Part shown: positions 17,868-27,645 of the stretch, in pieces | How the letters are laid out: every line of letters starts with the position of its first letter | Numbering within the stretch: the first letter of the stretch is position 1 | NCBI RefSeq assembly: GCF_036885605.1 | Contig: NZ_CP142523.1 | Coordinates: forward strand, 5,890,001 to 5,954,000 | Length of the DNA stretch: 64,000 bases | Direction of reading: 5' to 3' | Source of the DNA: Janthinobacterium sp. TB1-E2 | GTDB lineage: Bacteria > Pseudomonadota > Gammaproteobacteria > Burkholderiales > Burkholderiaceae_D | The notes under the pieces: model-generated | Databases searched by the model: none | What the model was told of the DNA's origin: nothing | What the model saw: only the letters and a program-made list of their open reading frames with translations | Program-made: the position numbers and the translations under genes

Positions 17868-18848
17868 ATGAAATTATTTGCTACCCGCACCTTGCCGCTC
17901 ATCAGCGCCGCCCTGTTCGCTTTCTCCTTCAGCGCGTCGGCCCAGGCCACCGTGGTTGACCTTGGCGTCGCCAATGGCTACTCGGCCTTCATCTTCGGCA
18001 ACATCGGCAGCAGCGGCGCCAGCGGCTTTACCAGCGTCGGTGGCAGCATTGCCGCTGGCGGCAATATCTACCTGGACAACTACAACGTTGGCACGAACAA
18101 AAAGCCAGGCAGCGCCGTCAATTCCGTCGTTGCTGGCGGCAACCTGAACACGGGCTGGGGCACGCTAGGCGGTTCGGCCGTGTACGGCGTCAGCAACCCC
18201 AACGCCACCCTGACGGCGCCACAATGGTTCCCAACCAACAACATCAGCAAAGGCAACGCGTCCACCCTGGACTTCGCGGGCGCCAAGCAGCAATTGACGA
18301 CCCTGTCGGGCGACGTGGCCAAGCTGCAGTCGAACGGCACCGTGATCTCGCAATACGGCAACATGACCCTGGTGGGCAACGTCAACGCCGACGTGAACAT
18401 TTTCAACATCGATGCGTCGAACCTGCATAACCTGACCCTGGACCTGTCCTCGCTGAAAAGCACGGCCAGCATCATCATCAACGGCACGGCCAGCAACATC
18501 ACCCTGAGCGGCGGCTTCGACAATTTCGCCAGCTTCGCCAACCGCACGCTGTTCAACTTCGCCAACGCCACCACCACCAACCTGCAGAACGTCGGCATCA
18601 ACGGCAGCATCCTGGCGCCGAACAGCGCGTTCTCGGGTTCGGGCGACATGAACGGCACCCTGATCGCCAATTCCGTCAGCTCGATCAATTATGGCCACGT
18701 GGCGATGAATGGCGCCGGCTTCAACACGGTCAACGTGTCGGCCGTGCCGGAACCAGGCACCTACGCCATGCTGCTGGCCGGACTGGGCTTGCTGGCCTTC
18801 ATGCGCCGCCGTACGCCAGCGCGCGCACCGCAAGCCGCGATGGCCTGA
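17868..18848 (+). CDS. choice-of-anchor A family protein with PEP-CTERM sorting signal
   Basis: 326 residues. A signal peptide (about 27 residues, ending in ASAQA) leads into a low-complexity, Gly/Ser/Asn-rich beta protein of the choice-of-anchor A type. The C-terminus has the PEP-CTERM tripartite signal: VPEPGTYA, a hydrophobic helix LLAGLGLLAF and MRRR. Such proteins are processed by an exosortase (EpsH/XrtA type) and often go to the surface or into exopolysaccharide matrix. No exosortase is in this window. ATGs at 17856 and 17868 are both possible; the second gives the cleaner leader. Monocistronic with own promoter and terminator. Confidence 0.92.
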   Translation: MKLFATRTLPLISAALFAFSFSASAQATVVDLGVANGYSAFIFGNIGSSGASGFTSVGGSIAAGGNIYLDNYNVGTNKKPGSAVNSVVAGGNLNTGWGTLGGSAVYGVSNPNATLTAPQWFPTNNISKGNASTLDFAGAKQQLTTLSGDVAKLQSNGTVISQYGNMTLVGNVNADVNIFNIDASNLHNLTLDLSSLKSTASIIINGTASNITLSGGFDNFASFANRTLFNFANATTTNLQNVGINGSILAPNSAFSGSGDMNGTLIANSVSSINYGHVAMNGAGFNTVNVSAVPEPGTYAMLLAGLGLLAFMRRRTPARAPQAAMA

Positions 18849-18868
18849 GCTTTACGCTGAATCAATGC

Positions 18869-18906
18869 AAAACACCGGGCCGCGCGAGCGTCCCGGTGTT
18901 TTTTTA
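18869..18906. terminator. bidirectional terminator between convergent genes
   Basis: AAAACACCGGG / CCCGGTGTTTT stem with a 12-base loop and T-runs on both strands. Serves the PEP-CTERM gene on + and the acyl-CoA synthetase on -. Confidence 0.88.
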
Positions 18907-18922
18907 TGGACTGGCGAAAACC

Positions 18923-20602
18923 CTATTCTGTGCTCAAGCCCAGATCCGTCGCCACTTGCTTGCGCAAGACATATTTCTGGATCTTGCCCGTCACCGTCAT
19001 GGGAAATTCCTCGACGAAACGCACGTAGCGGGGAATCTTGTAATAGGCGATCTGCCCATCGCAGAAGGCGCGGATATCGTCGCTGGTGGCCTGCGTGCCG
19101 GGCCGCAAGATGATGCAGGCACATAACTCTTCGCCATACTTGGCGTCCGGTACGCCCACGCATTGCACGTCGAGCACGCTCGGATGGCGGTACAGGAATT
19201 CCTCGACTTCGCGCGGGTAGATGTTTTCGCCGCCGCGTATCACCATATCCTTCGAGCGCCCGACGATGCTGCAAAAGCCGTTGTCATCGATCACGGCCAG
19301 GTCGCCCGTGTGCATCCAGCGCGCCGCGTCGATGGCTTCGCTGGTTTTTTCAGGGTCGCCCCAGTAGCCCTGCATCACTGAATAGCCGCGCGTGAGCAAT
19401 TCGCCCTTTTCGCCGCGCGGCACGATCCGGCCTTCCGCATCGATGATTTTCACTTCCAGGTGCGGGTGGACACGGCCGATGGACGACACGCGCATTTCGC
19501 GCGGGTCTTCGATCGATGTCTGGAAGCTGACGGGCGACGTTTCCGTCATGCCATAGGCAATCGTGATTTCCGCCATGTGCATCAATTCGATGACCCGCGT
19601 CATAACTTCCATCGGGCACGGCGAGCCGGCCATGATGCCGGTGCGCAAGTTCGACAGATCGTATTGCTTGAAGTCGGGATGGTCGAGGATGGCGATGAAC
19701 ATCGTCGGCACGCCGTGCAAGCCCGTGCAGCGCTCCGCTTGCACGGTTTCCAGCACGGCTTTCGGATCGAAGCCTTCGCCGGGAAACACCATGGCCGCGC
19801 CATGCGTGACGCAGGCCAAGTTGCCCAGCACCATGCCGAAGCAGTGGTACAGGGGCACGGGTATGCACAAGCGGTCCTGTTCGGTGAGGCGCATGGCTTC
19901 GCCGATGAAAAAGCCGTTGTTCAGGATATTGTGGTGCGTCAAGGTGGCGCCTTTCGGCGCGCCCGTCGTACCGGACGTGAACTGAATGTTGACGGCGTCG
20001 TCAAACTGCAAGCCAGCGCTCACTTCTTCCAGGTGCGCGAGGTCGGCATCCATAATGCCGTCCATCAGGGCGTCGAAGTTGTGCATGCCCGGCGTGGCGG
20101 CCGCACCCAGGCGGATGACGTGGCGCAACTGCGGCAGGCGCGGCGACTGCAGGGCGCCGGCGCGCGAACGGGCGATGTCCGGCACCACGTCTTGCACGAT
20201 GGCCAGATAGTCACTGGACTTGAAGCTGGGCGACAGGATCAGCGCGCTGCATTGCACCTTGTCGAGCACGTATTCGAGTTCCGAGCGCCGGTAGGCGGGG
20301 TTGATGTTGACCATAATCAAGCCGGCTTTCGCCGTGGCAAACTGGGTCAATACCCATTCGGCGCAGTTCTGCGACCAGATGCCGACCCGGTCACCCGGTT
20401 GCAAGCCCAGTTTCAGCAAGCCGGCGGCCAGCCGATGCACGCGCTGCTGGAACTCAAGATAGGTCCAGCGCACGTTCTGGTGCGCCACGATGAGGGCATC
20501 ATGCTGGCCGTAGCGGGCGGCAATGCCGTCCAGGTAGGCGCCGATGGTAGCACCGATCAACGGCGTCTCGTGGGCGCCGTGTACATAACTGATTGCTTGC
20601 AT
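18923..20602 (-). CDS. AMP-binding fatty acyl-CoA synthetase
   Basis: 559 residues. Activates a carboxylic acid to acyl-AMP and then acyl-CoA. ATP motif [10 protein letters not shown] near residue 213, AYGMTETSP, the hinge region [13 protein letters not shown] and the C-terminal catalytic Lys motif VTGKIQKY are all present. Closest to medium-chain/fatty-acyl-CoA synthetases of the PRK12583 type; exact substrate cannot be assigned. GGAGA precedes the ATG at 20602. Divergent from polB with about 130 bp between. Confidence 0.93.
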   Translation of the reverse strand: MQAISYVHGAHETPLIGATIGAYLDGIAARYGQHDALIVAHQNVRWTYLEFQQRVHRLAAGLLKLGLQPGDRVGIWSQNCAEWVLTQFATAKAGLIMVNINPAYRRSELEYVLDKVQCSALILSPSFKSSDYLAIVQDVVPDIARSRAGALQSPRLPQLRHVIRLGAAATPGMHNFDALMDGIMDADLAHLEEVSAGLQFDDAVNIQFTSGTTGAPKGATLTHHNILNNGFFIGEAMRLTEQDRLCIPVPLYHCFGMVLGNLACVTHGAAMVFPGEGFDPKAVLETVQAERCTGLHGVPTMFIAILDHPDFKQYDLSNLRTGIMAGSPCPMEVMTRVIELMHMAEITIAYGMTETSPVSFQTSIEDPREMRVSSIGRVHPHLEVKIIDAEGRIVPRGEKGELLTRGYSVMQGYWGDPEKTSEAIDAARWMHTGDLAVIDDNGFCSIVGRSKDMVIRGGENIYPREVEEFLYRHPSVLDVQCVGVPDAKYGEELCACIILRPGTQATSDDIRAFCDGQIAYYKIPRYVRFVEEFPMTVTGKIQKYVLRKQVATDLGLSTE

Positions 20603-20735
20603 GCTGTCTCCGGGGTGGGTGGCGCGGCGCGCTCTTGTTATCGTCTTCGATGCAGAAAATTATAGCCGCAACCGCCCCCGCCCTGCGTCAGCTTGCTGTA
20701 ATGTGCAGGCCAGCACATCCGACACTCACGGCACC

Positions 20736-23093
20736 ATGACAGGCAACACCGAGCACACGCCCGAACAGGGCTTCATCCTGACCCGCCACTGGCGCGACAC
20801 GAGCGCCGGCACGGAAGTCGATTTCTGGCTGGCAACGGATGCCGGGCCCCGCCACGTGCGCCTGCCCGTGCAGACGGCCGTCGCCTTCCTTCCCATGGAG
20901 CAGCAGGAACAGGCGCAACAGCTGCTGCGCGGCGAGCGCCATGCGGAGCTGCGTCCCCTGTCGCTATGCGATTTTCACCACCGCCCCGTGCTGGGTCTGT
21001 ACTGCAAGCAATACCGGCATTTGCTGAAGCTGGAAAAGCAGCTGCGCGCGCAAGGCGTCGACGTGTACGAAGCCGACATCCGCCCGCCCGAGCGCTACCT
21101 GATGGAGCGTTTCATCACGGCACCGGTATCGTTCAGTGGAGAAACGGAAGTACAGCTGAAACCGGCGCCCGGCTACCGCCCCACATTAAAACTGGTGTCG
21201 CTCGATATCGAGACGACGGCGCATGGCGAGCTGTATTCGCTGGCCCTGGAAGGCTGCGGCCAGCGCCAGGTCTACATGCTGGGGCCGCCAAACGGCGGCG
21301 ATGACGCCTTGGACTTCGACCTCGAATACTGCGACACGCGCGCACAGATCCTCGAACGCCTGAACACGTGGATGGAGCGCCACGACCCGGACGCCATCAT
21401 CGGCTGGAACCTGGTGCAATTCGACTTGCGCGTGCTGCGCCAGCACGCCGAACGCTACCAGGTACCGTTGAAACTGGGACGCGGCGGCGCCGTCATGGAA
21501 TGGCGCGAACACGGCGGCAAGCAGGAACACTATTTTGCGGCCGCTGCGGGACGGTTGATCATTGACGGCATCGAAGCCTTGAAATCGGCGACATGGAATT
21601 TTTCCTCGTTCAGCCTGGAAAACGTGGCGCAGACGCTGCTGGGCGAAGGCAAGTCCATCGATAATCCCTATCAGCGCATGGCCGAGATCGACCGGCGTTT
21701 CCGCGAAGACAAGCCGGCGCTGGCCCGCTACAACCTCAAGGATTGCGAGCTGGTCACGCGCATCTTCGCCAAGACCGAGCTGCTGACCTTCTTGCTGGAA
21801 CGGGCCAGCGTGACGGGCCTGGCGGCCGACCGCAGCGGCGGCTCCGTGGCCGCCTTCGAACATCTGTACTTGCCGCTGATGCACCGGCAAGGTTACGTGG
21901 CGCCCAACATGGGCGACGTCTCCGGCGAAAACAGCCCCGGCGGCTTCGTCATGGACTCCCAGTCGGGCCTGTACGATTCCGTGCTCGTGCTCGACTACAA
22001 AAGCCTGTATCCGTCCATCATCCGCACCTTCCTCATCGATCCCGTGGGCCTGGTGGTGGGCACGAGCGGCGACGAGGCCGATACCGTGCCCGGCTACCGG
22101 GGCGCGCAGTTTTCACGCATAAAACATTGCCTGCCGGCCATCGTGAAGCAGGTGTGGCAGGGGCGCGAAACGGCCAAGCGCGAGCGCAACGCGCCGCTGT
22201 CGCAAGCCTTAAAAATCATCATGAACGCGTTCTATGGCGTGCTGGGATCGAGCGGCTGCCGCTTTTTCGACCCGCGCCTGGCGTCGTCGATCACCCTGCG
22301 CGGCCACGACATCATGCACCGCACGCGCGAACTGATCACCGAGCAGGGCTATCAAGTGATCTACGGCGACACGGATTCCACCTTCGTGTGGCTGAAAACG
22401 GCGCATACGGATGAAGAGGCGGGCAAGATCGGCCGCGCCCTGGTGGCGCACGTGAATGCCTGGTGGAATACCTATCTGCGCGAAGAGTTTGGCCTCGAGA
22501 ATGCGCTGGAACTTGAGTTCGAGACGCATTACCGGCGTTTCCTGATGCCCACCATACGCGGCTCGGAAGAAGGCAGCAAGAAGCGCTATGCGGGCCTGGT
22601 CGGCAAACCCGATGGCAGCGAGGACATGGTCTACAAGGGCCTGGAAACCGTGCGCAGCGACTGGACGCCGCTGGCGCAGCAATTCCAGCAGGACTTGTAC
22701 CGGCGCATCTTCCAGCGCGCCGCCTATCAGGACTATGTGCGCGACTACGTGGCGCGTACCGTACGCGGCGAGTTCGACGCCTTGCTGGTCTACCGCAAGC
22801 GATTGCGCCGTCCGCTCGACGATTACCAGCGCAACGTGCCGCCCCACGTGCGCGCGGCGCGCACGGCCGACGCCTATAACCTGGCGCAGGGCCGACCGCT
22901 GCAGTACCAGAACGGCGGCTGGATCAGCTATGTGATCACGGTGGCGGGGCCGGAACCGCTGGAAACGCAGCGCTCGCCCATCGACTACCACCATTACCTG
23001 ACGCGCCAGCTGCAACCGGTGGCCGACGCGATCCTGCCGTTCCTCGGCGACGATTTTTCGCGCCTCGTGTCGGGCCAGCAGGATTTGTTTTAG
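20736..23093 (+). CDS. polB: DNA polymerase II
   Basis: 785 residues, the size of E. coli Pol II (B family). Exonuclease motifs [21 protein letters not shown] and [10 protein letters not shown], then polymerase motifs [11 protein letters not shown] (motif A), [15 protein letters not shown] (motif B) and YGDTDSTF (motif C) are all intact, so both proofreading and synthesis should work. Ends in QQDLF, a good match to the beta-clamp-binding peptide. ATG 20736 is the first start consistent with homologues. I see no LexA box (CTGT-N8-ACAG) upstream, unlike E. coli. Confidence 0.97.
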   Translation: MTGNTEHTPEQGFILTRHWRDTSAGTEVDFWLATDAGPRHVRLPVQTAVAFLPMEQQEQAQQLLRGERHAELRPLSLCDFHHRPVLGLYCKQYRHLLKLEKQLRAQGVDVYEADIRPPERYLMERFITAPVSFSGETEVQLKPAPGYRPTLKLVSLDIETTAHGELYSLALEGCGQRQVYMLGPPNGGDDALDFDLEYCDTRAQILERLNTWMERHDPDAIIGWNLVQFDLRVLRQHAERYQVPLKLGRGGAVMEWREHGGKQEHYFAAAAGRLIIDGIEALKSATWNFSSFSLENVAQTLLGEGKSIDNPYQRMAEIDRRFREDKPALARYNLKDCELVTRIFAKTELLTFLLERASVTGLAADRSGGSVAAFEHLYLPLMHRQGYVAPNMGDVSGENSPGGFVMDSQSGLYDSVLVLDYKSLYPSIIRTFLIDPVGLVVGTSGDEADTVPGYRGAQFSRIKHCLPAIVKQVWQGRETAKRERNAPLSQALKIIMNAFYGVLGSSGCRFFDPRLASSITLRGHDIMHRTRELITEQGYQVIYGDTDSTFVWLKTAHTDEEAGKIGRALVAHVNAWWNTYLREEFGLENALELEFETHYRRFLMPTIRGSEEGSKKRYAGLVGKPDGSEDMVYKGLETVRSDWTPLAQQFQQDLYRRIFQRAAYQDYVRDYVARTVRGEFDALLVYRKRLRRPLDDYQRNVPPHVRAARTADAYNLAQGRPLQYQNGGWISYVITVAGPEPLETQRSPIDYHHYLTRQLQPVADAILPFLGDDFSRLVSGQQDLF

Positions 23094-23366
23094 ATCAATT
23101 TTGCTGACCTGGGCGGCCAAGCTGAGGTAATATCGGCGCCTTCCGGGCTTATCTGACCCTGTCCGCGGGCGCTGTGCGCCGTGGCAGCGTAAAATACGCC
23201 ATGGCGAAAGAATAAGAGCTGCATGCAGAAGAAGATGCCATTCCAGACGAGAATCGTTCGCAACAGAATTTTCCTCGCTGAAATGGCGCATAATTTACAA
23301 CTATGTTGAACCAGCGGGCAGTCGCACCAGCCATCTGCCCTGCTAATTTTAGAATGAATTGACACC

Positions 23367-24683
23367 ATGACCGAGATCACGTCCTTAAGAGACATCCCGC
23401 AAAAAAATATCTTCCGCAAGGGCGACACCTTTGTGCTGTTCGGCGAGCTGTTCGGCCGCGGCTATGTAAATGGCTTGCTGGACGAAGCGCGCAAGGTGGG
23501 CATGAATATCGTCGGCATGACGGTCGGCCGCCGCGATGAAAACATGGCGCTGCGCCCGCTGAACGCGGAAGAGCTGGCCGAAGCGGAAGCCAACCTGGGC
23601 GGCCGCATCATCAATGTGCCGCTGATGGCCGGTTTCGACCTCGACGCGCCAGCCGGCGAACCAACGCCGACGGCCCTGCTGGCCGACATGACCCTGAAGA
23701 GCTGGCAGGAAGACAAGCTGGACTGGGCGCAGATCGAACGCTGCCGCGAAGCCGGCGTCGCCCGTTTCAGCGCTTCCGTGGCCAAAGCGATGGCCGAGCT
23801 GGACAACCTGATTCCTGACGGCAGCAATGTGTATTTCGCCCACACCATGGCTGGCGGCATTCCGAAGGTCAAAGTCTTCCTGGCGATCGCCAACCGCATC
23901 TACAAAGGCCGCGGCGAGCGCTTCATGTCCTCGCGCGCCCTGCTCGACAGCGACCTGGGCAAGCTGATCCTGATGAATTTCGACGAAGTCACGGCCAACA
24001 CCCTGCAGCACCTGATCGACGGCAGCGCCGCCATCCGCGCCCGCATCGAGAAAACGGGCGGCCAGGTGCGCTACAGCGCCTACGGCTACCACGGCACCGA
24101 GATCCTGATCGACGGCAAGTACCAGTGGCAAACCTACAGCAACTACACGCAAGGCCTGGCGAAGATGCGCCTGGAAAACGTGGCCAAGGCCGCGTGGGAC
24201 AAAGGCATCAAGGCCACCGTCTTCAATTGCCCGGAAATCCGCACGAACTCGTCCGACATTTTCGTCGGCGTGGAACTGTCGCTGTTCCCCCTGCTCGACG
24301 CGCTGAAAAAAGAAGGCGGCAGCGCCTGGGCCGAAGAGCAATGGAAAATCTGCCAGGGCTTGCTGGAAGACGGCGTTTCGCTGCAAGACTTGCTCGACCG
24401 TATCGCCGCCTACAATGGCGACGCGACCAGCGTGCAATTCCGCAACTTCGCCGCCTGGCCGATGGACAACACGCCAGAACTGGCCGACGTCATGATCGGT
24501 ACCTCGGACGACATCACCAAGCTGCACAAGGACCGCAAGGAACTGATCACCGACCACCTGAGCTCGCTGGTACTGGAAGGCACGGGCCCGCTGATGTTCC
24601 ACACCATGTCGGAACCGCCGGCACCGGTCGTCTGGCTCAACCACGACATCATCGCGCGCCAGCTGAACTCGGCTCACAACTGA
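23367..24683 (+). CDS. conserved 438-residue protein, possibly FabMG-type enoyl-ACP reductase family
   Basis: Function not certain. Soluble, alpha/beta, no signal peptide. The N-terminal segment VLFGELFGRGYVNGLL has a glycine-rich nucleotide-binding look, followed by GMTVGRRDENMALRPL; a tyrosine-rich SAYGYHGTEIL segment lies mid-protein, then YSNYTQGLAKMRLENVA. I recall such proteins being named enoyl-ACP reductase FabMG family, but cannot verify this. Single gene in a 273-bp upstream gap containing A/T-rich promoter-like sequence; followed by a GC hairpin. The ORF itself is secure. Confidence 0.85.
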   Translation: MTEITSLRDIPQKNIFRKGDTFVLFGELFGRGYVNGLLDEARKVGMNIVGMTVGRRDENMALRPLNAEELAEAEANLGGRIINVPLMAGFDLDAPAGEPTPTALLADMTLKSWQEDKLDWAQIERCREAGVARFSASVAKAMAELDNLIPDGSNVYFAHTMAGGIPKVKVFLAIANRIYKGRGERFMSSRALLDSDLGKLILMNFDEVTANTLQHLIDGSAAIRARIEKTGGQVRYSAYGYHGTEILIDGKYQWQTYSNYTQGLAKMRLENVAKAAWDKGIKATVFNCPEIRTNSSDIFVGVELSLFPLLDALKKEGGSAWAEEQWKICQGLLEDGVSLQDLLDRIAAYNGDATSVQFRNFAAWPMDNTPELADVMIGTSDDITKLHKDRKELITDHLSSLVLEGTGPLMFHTMSEPPAPVVWLNHDIIARQLNSAHN

Positions 24684-24706
24684 GCTTGATCTAGCAGCAC
24701 ACCATC

Positions 24707-24733
24707 GACGGCCCGGCTCATCCCCGGGCCGTC
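24707..24733. terminator. GC-rich hairpin between convergent genes
   Basis: GACGGCCCGG / CCGGGCCGTC, perfect 10-base stem with a 7-base loop. Only short T-runs follow (GGCGTTT), so a weak or Rho-assisted terminator. Confidence 0.6.
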
Positions 24734-24749
24734 GGCGTTTCAAGGCGGC

Positions 24750-25514
24750 TTAGGTGCGTACGATGGATACGCCACCATCGGCCAGCAGCGCCGTACCAGT
24801 GGTAAAGCTTGATGCATCGGACGCCAGGTACAGCGCCGAGCGGGCGATCTCGTCCGGCGTGGCCAGGCGTTTCAATGCGTGCAGTCCCGCCACGAAGGCC
24901 TGCGCCTCGGGCGTACTGGCCACTTGCCGCCCCAACGGTGTATCGGTACCGCCCGGCAGCAGGGCATTCACGCGGATGCCCGCCGCGCCATACTCGGCCG
25001 CCAGAGCCTTCGTCAAGCCGATCACACCCGCCTTGCTGGCCGCATACGCCGCCATGCCGGGCATGCCCAAGGTATGGCCGACAAAGGTCGAGGTAAAAAT
25101 CAGCGAGCCGCCGCCGCGCGCCGCCATGGCAGGCAACTGGTACTTGGCCGCCAGGAAGGCGCTCGTGAGATTGGTATCAACCGTCGCCCGCCAGTCTTCC
25201 AGGGCAACTTCCTGCGTGGGCCCCATGGGCCCCAGGGTGCCCGCATTATTAAAAGCGATATCGAGGCCGCCAAAGCGTTGCAGCGCCAGCGCCACGGCCC
25301 CTTGCGCGCACGCGGCGTCGCCCACATCGCCGGCACAGGCCACGGCTTGCGCGCCACCGTCCTCCAGTTGCGCCACGAGCGCATCGAGTTCCGTCCGCCG
25401 CCGCGCCACCAGCACCAGCCGCGCGCCATGGCGGGCAAACAGCCGCGCCGCCGCATGGCCGATGCCCGAGCTGGCGCCCGTGATGATGGCGACCTTGTTG
25501 TCCAGTTGCTTCAT
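24750..25514 (-). CDS. short-chain dehydrogenase/reductase, classical SDR
   Basis: 254 residues. NAD(P)-dependent oxidoreductase with TGASSGIG cofactor motif (residues about 12-19), NNAG (about 89), catalytic Ser in TSTF, YAASK (Tyr/Lys) and GTALLADGG near the end. ARRR after beta-2 suggests NADP preference. Substrate unknown. ATG 25514 has GGAGGG upstream. Transcribed alone on the minus strand, convergent with the preceding gene. Confidence 0.93.
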   Translation of the reverse strand: MKQLDNKVAIITGASSGIGHAAARLFARHGARLVLVARRRTELDALVAQLEDGGAQAVACAGDVGDAACAQGAVALALQRFGGLDIAFNNAGTLGPMGPTQEVALEDWRATVDTNLTSAFLAAKYQLPAMAARGGGSLIFTSTFVGHTLGMPGMAAYAASKAGVIGLTKALAAEYGAAGIRVNALLPGGTDTPLGRQVASTPEAQAFVAGLHALKRLATPDEIARSALYLASDASSFTTGTALLADGGVSIVRT

Positions 25515-25686
25515 GGGATATCCCTCCAGGTGAATGAAGGGACACGATAGGACGGCAGGCCAGGCGCTGCACTCCGCTTCTTGCGCTGGAATCGGCGCGG
25601 TCAAAGACTTCAACGCTTGTGTAAAACACGCGCCAAGCATAAAACTTGCCAGATTGTGACAAATCAGTGATAATGCGTCTCGCGTT

Positions 25687-25773
25687 GCCGGGATGGCGGA
25701 ATAGGTAGACGCACGGGACTCAAAATCCCGCGCTGGAAACAGCGTGCCGGTTCGATTCCGGCTCCCGGCACCA
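25687..25773 (+). tRNA. tRNA-Leu (CAA)
   Basis: 87 bases including an encoded CCA. Acceptor GCCGGGA pairs with TCCCGGC; anticodon loop CTCAAAA gives CAA, reading UUG. The long variable arm (GCGCTGGAAACAGCGT) is typical of tRNA-Leu; T-loop TTCGATT is present. No duplicated 3' end is seen downstream, so it is not acting as an integration site here. Confidence 0.97.
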
Positions 25774-25797
25774 CAGAACACTTTAGTAGCACCTGAT

Positions 25798-25833
25798 CAA
25801 ACCCGCCCATCGCCAGATGCTGCGGGTTTTTTT
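25798..25833 (+). terminator. terminator after tRNA-Leu
   Basis: AAACCCGC / GCGGGTTT stem with a loop of about 15 bases and an eight-T tract. Confidence 0.8.
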
Positions 25834-25897
25834 ACGTCAGCGCCCGCATGGGCAGTGGGCAGCAAGCCGGCCAGCTGGCCGACACCTTCCCCGCAGA

Positions 25898-26290
25898 TCA
25901 GCGTTCCTCGCGATAATAATCGCAACCCTCGAACGTGGTGCGCAGCGCCTGCTGCAGCTGGGCGTAGCGCTCTGGCGTCAAATTGAAACGCACGTCGATC
26001 TGGCCATCGTCATCCATCTGCATGGCGGCCTCGGCATCCATCTGCACGGACAATCGGTTCGGATGCAAAATCACGGCGTGCATGTGGCCATACCAGGCGA
26101 ATTCCTGGCCGCAGTATTCGATGTAGGGCTCGTCCATGCCCATGGCCACGTCCTGCTCGTCATATTCTTCGGCGCGCTGCAGCATCAGGTAGACGGGTTC
26201 GCCTTTGCCGGCTGGCGCGGCCAGGGTGGTGATCAGGGCGTCGTCTTCATTAATGACGGACAACTCGGTGGCGGTAAATCCTGCGGACAT
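25898..26290 (-). CDS. Imm10-like immunity-family protein
   Basis: 130 residues, small, acidic and soluble. The pattern of an N-terminal FTATELSV strand, VYLMLQRA, DEPYIEYCGQ, then a VILHPNRLSVQMD strand and a C-terminal FNLTPERYAQLQQAL helix resembles the Imm10 family of polymorphic-toxin immunity proteins. No toxin gene is adjacent: neighbours are tRNA-Leu and a GNAT gene. It may be an orphan immunity gene or a domesticated member. Family assignment is by eye. Confidence 0.7.
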   Translation of the reverse strand: MSAGFTATELSVINEDDALITTLAAPAGKGEPVYLMLQRAEEYDEQDVAMGMDEPYIEYCGQEFAWYGHMHAVILHPNRLSVQMDAEAAMQMDDDGQIDVRFNLTPERYAQLQQALRTTFEGCDYYREER

Positions 26291-26418
26291 GGCGTGCTTT
26301 CAACAAATGGATGGATGACGCCACCATAGCGCAAAAGCGTCCCGGACAACATAGCGCGCGGCGAATAAAGCGTGCCGCCTATAATGGCCATTCCATCCAT
26401 ATTGCACAGGAGACCGCC

Positions 26419-26835
26419 TTGACCGCAGCATCGTCCTACACCACCCGCCTGGCCATCCCCTCCAGCGCCACCTACCAGCACCTGCGCGTCGCCGCCGGCA
26501 TGAGCGCGAAAAGCACGGCGGCGGCGGCCAAGGGCTTGCCGAACTCGCTGTTTGCCGTGCAAATCCTGCATGGCGACGAGGTGGTGGGTATCGGCCGCGT
26601 CATCGGCGATGGCGGCTGCTTCTTCCAGGTCACCGATATCGCCGTGCTGCCGGCCCACCAAGGCAAGGGCCTGGGCAAGCGCATCATGGGCGAGATCATG
26701 CAATTCATCGAGACGGAGGTACCGGAAAGCGCGTACGTCAGCCTGATCGCCGATGGCCAGGCGCAAGACTTGTATGCGCAATTCGGTTTCAAGCACACGG
26801 CGCCCGCCTCGGTCGGCATGGCGTTGACACGCTAG
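26419..26835 (+). CDS. GNAT-family N-acetyltransferase
   Basis: 138 residues. Acetyl-CoA motif VLPAHQGKGLGKRIM (Q/RxxGxG/A) preceded by the beta-4 strand VTDIAV, and a C-terminal LYAQFGFKHT as in small GNAT enzymes. Start is TTG at 26419 with AGGAGA at good spacing; no in-frame ATG fits as well. TATAAT at 26380-26385 is a likely -10. The stop codon overlaps the next start (TAGTG). Substrate unknown. Confidence 0.88.
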   Translation: MTAASSYTTRLAIPSSATYQHLRVAAGMSAKSTAAAAKGLPNSLFAVQILHGDEVVGIGRVIGDGGCFFQVTDIAVLPAHQGKGLGKRIMGEIMQFIETEVPESAYVSLIADGQAQDLYAQFGFKHTAPASVGMALTR

Positions 26836-27581
26836 TGCCAGTCTGGCTGGTTTGCAGCATGGCGCTGGCGCTGCTGTTGAGCGCTGCCGCCTGGGGCGCC
26901 GAGCGCCTGCTGCAGCGGCGCGGCCGCACGACGCGCTGGCTGTGGCTGGCGGCCATCGCCGCGTCCGTCCTCTTGCCCCTGGCATGGCTGCCCGGCGTGC
27001 TGGCGGCCATGCCGGCGGAACAGGCGCAGCTGAAGCTGGGCTGGTTTGTCTTGTCGACGGGCATGCTGTTGATATTGGCGCTGCGCAGCGTCTGGCTGCT
27101 GTCGCACCAGCGCCGCTGGCAAAAGAGCACCTTGCTGGGCACGCCCGTCTTCCTGAGCGGCGGCATCGGTCCCTGCGTGGCGGGACTGCTGCGGCCCCGC
27201 ATCGTGATGCCCGTCTGGCTGCGATTGATTCTGCCGCCGCAACAAGCGCTGCTGCTGGCGCACGAACAATGCCGGCTGGCCGCGCGCGATCCGCTGCTGC
27301 TGGCCGTGGCGTACGCATTGATTATTCTCATGCCGTGGAACCTGCCCCTGTGGTGGCAACTGCACCGGCTGCGCTTTGCCATCGAAGTGGATTGCGACGC
27401 GCGCATGCTGGCGCACGGCCACGCGCTGCGCGACTATGCCATCGTGCTGCGCCAGCACGGCCAGTATTATTCGGGCCTGACGGGCGCCTCGCCCATCGTG
27501 CTGAGCGACCCACTGGCACTGCGGCGCCGGCGGCAAATCATGGGCAGATTTACGCGGGACCAGGCGGCGAACTTGCTATAG
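26835..27581 (+). CDS. BlaR1/MecR1-like M56-family membrane protein with altered zinc motif
   Basis: 248 residues, GTG start overlapping the GNAT stop by one base (or ATG at 26859). Four hydrophobic segments: about 3-20, 36-60, 68-88 and 150-170. The sequence aligns with the M56 peptidase unit (GTPVFLSGGIGPCVAGLLRPRIVMP, then ALLLAHEQCRLAARDPLL, and EVDCDARML). The expected HExxH reads HEQCR, so the second zinc-binding His is replaced by Arg. There is no C-terminal sensor domain and no BlaI-type repressor nearby. Likely a non-peptidase relative; role unknown. Confidence 0.82.
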   Translation: MPVWLVCSMALALLLSAAAWGAERLLQRRGRTTRWLWLAAIAASVLLPLAWLPGVLAAMPAEQAQLKLGWFVLSTGMLLILALRSVWLLSHQRRWQKSTLLGTPVFLSGGIGPCVAGLLRPRIVMPVWLRLILPPQQALLLAHEQCRLAARDPLLLAVAYALIILMPWNLPLWWQLHRLRFAIEVDCDARMLAHGHALRDYAIVLRQHGQYYSGLTGASPIVLSDPLALRRRRQIMGRFTRDQAANLL

Positions 27582-27645
27582 TAGCGGCAACGCCGCGCGG
27601 CGCGCCCGCGATCCCGGCTTCCCCCTTCGAAATCAGAGAGATACC

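Noticed and set aside
20680-20735. CTGTAATGTGCAG near polB as LexA box
   Set aside because: The half-site spacing does not match CTGT-N8-ACAG.
25687-25833. tRNA-Leu as attachment site of an integrated element
   Set aside because: No integrase gene and no repeat of the tRNA 3' end are seen downstream in the window.
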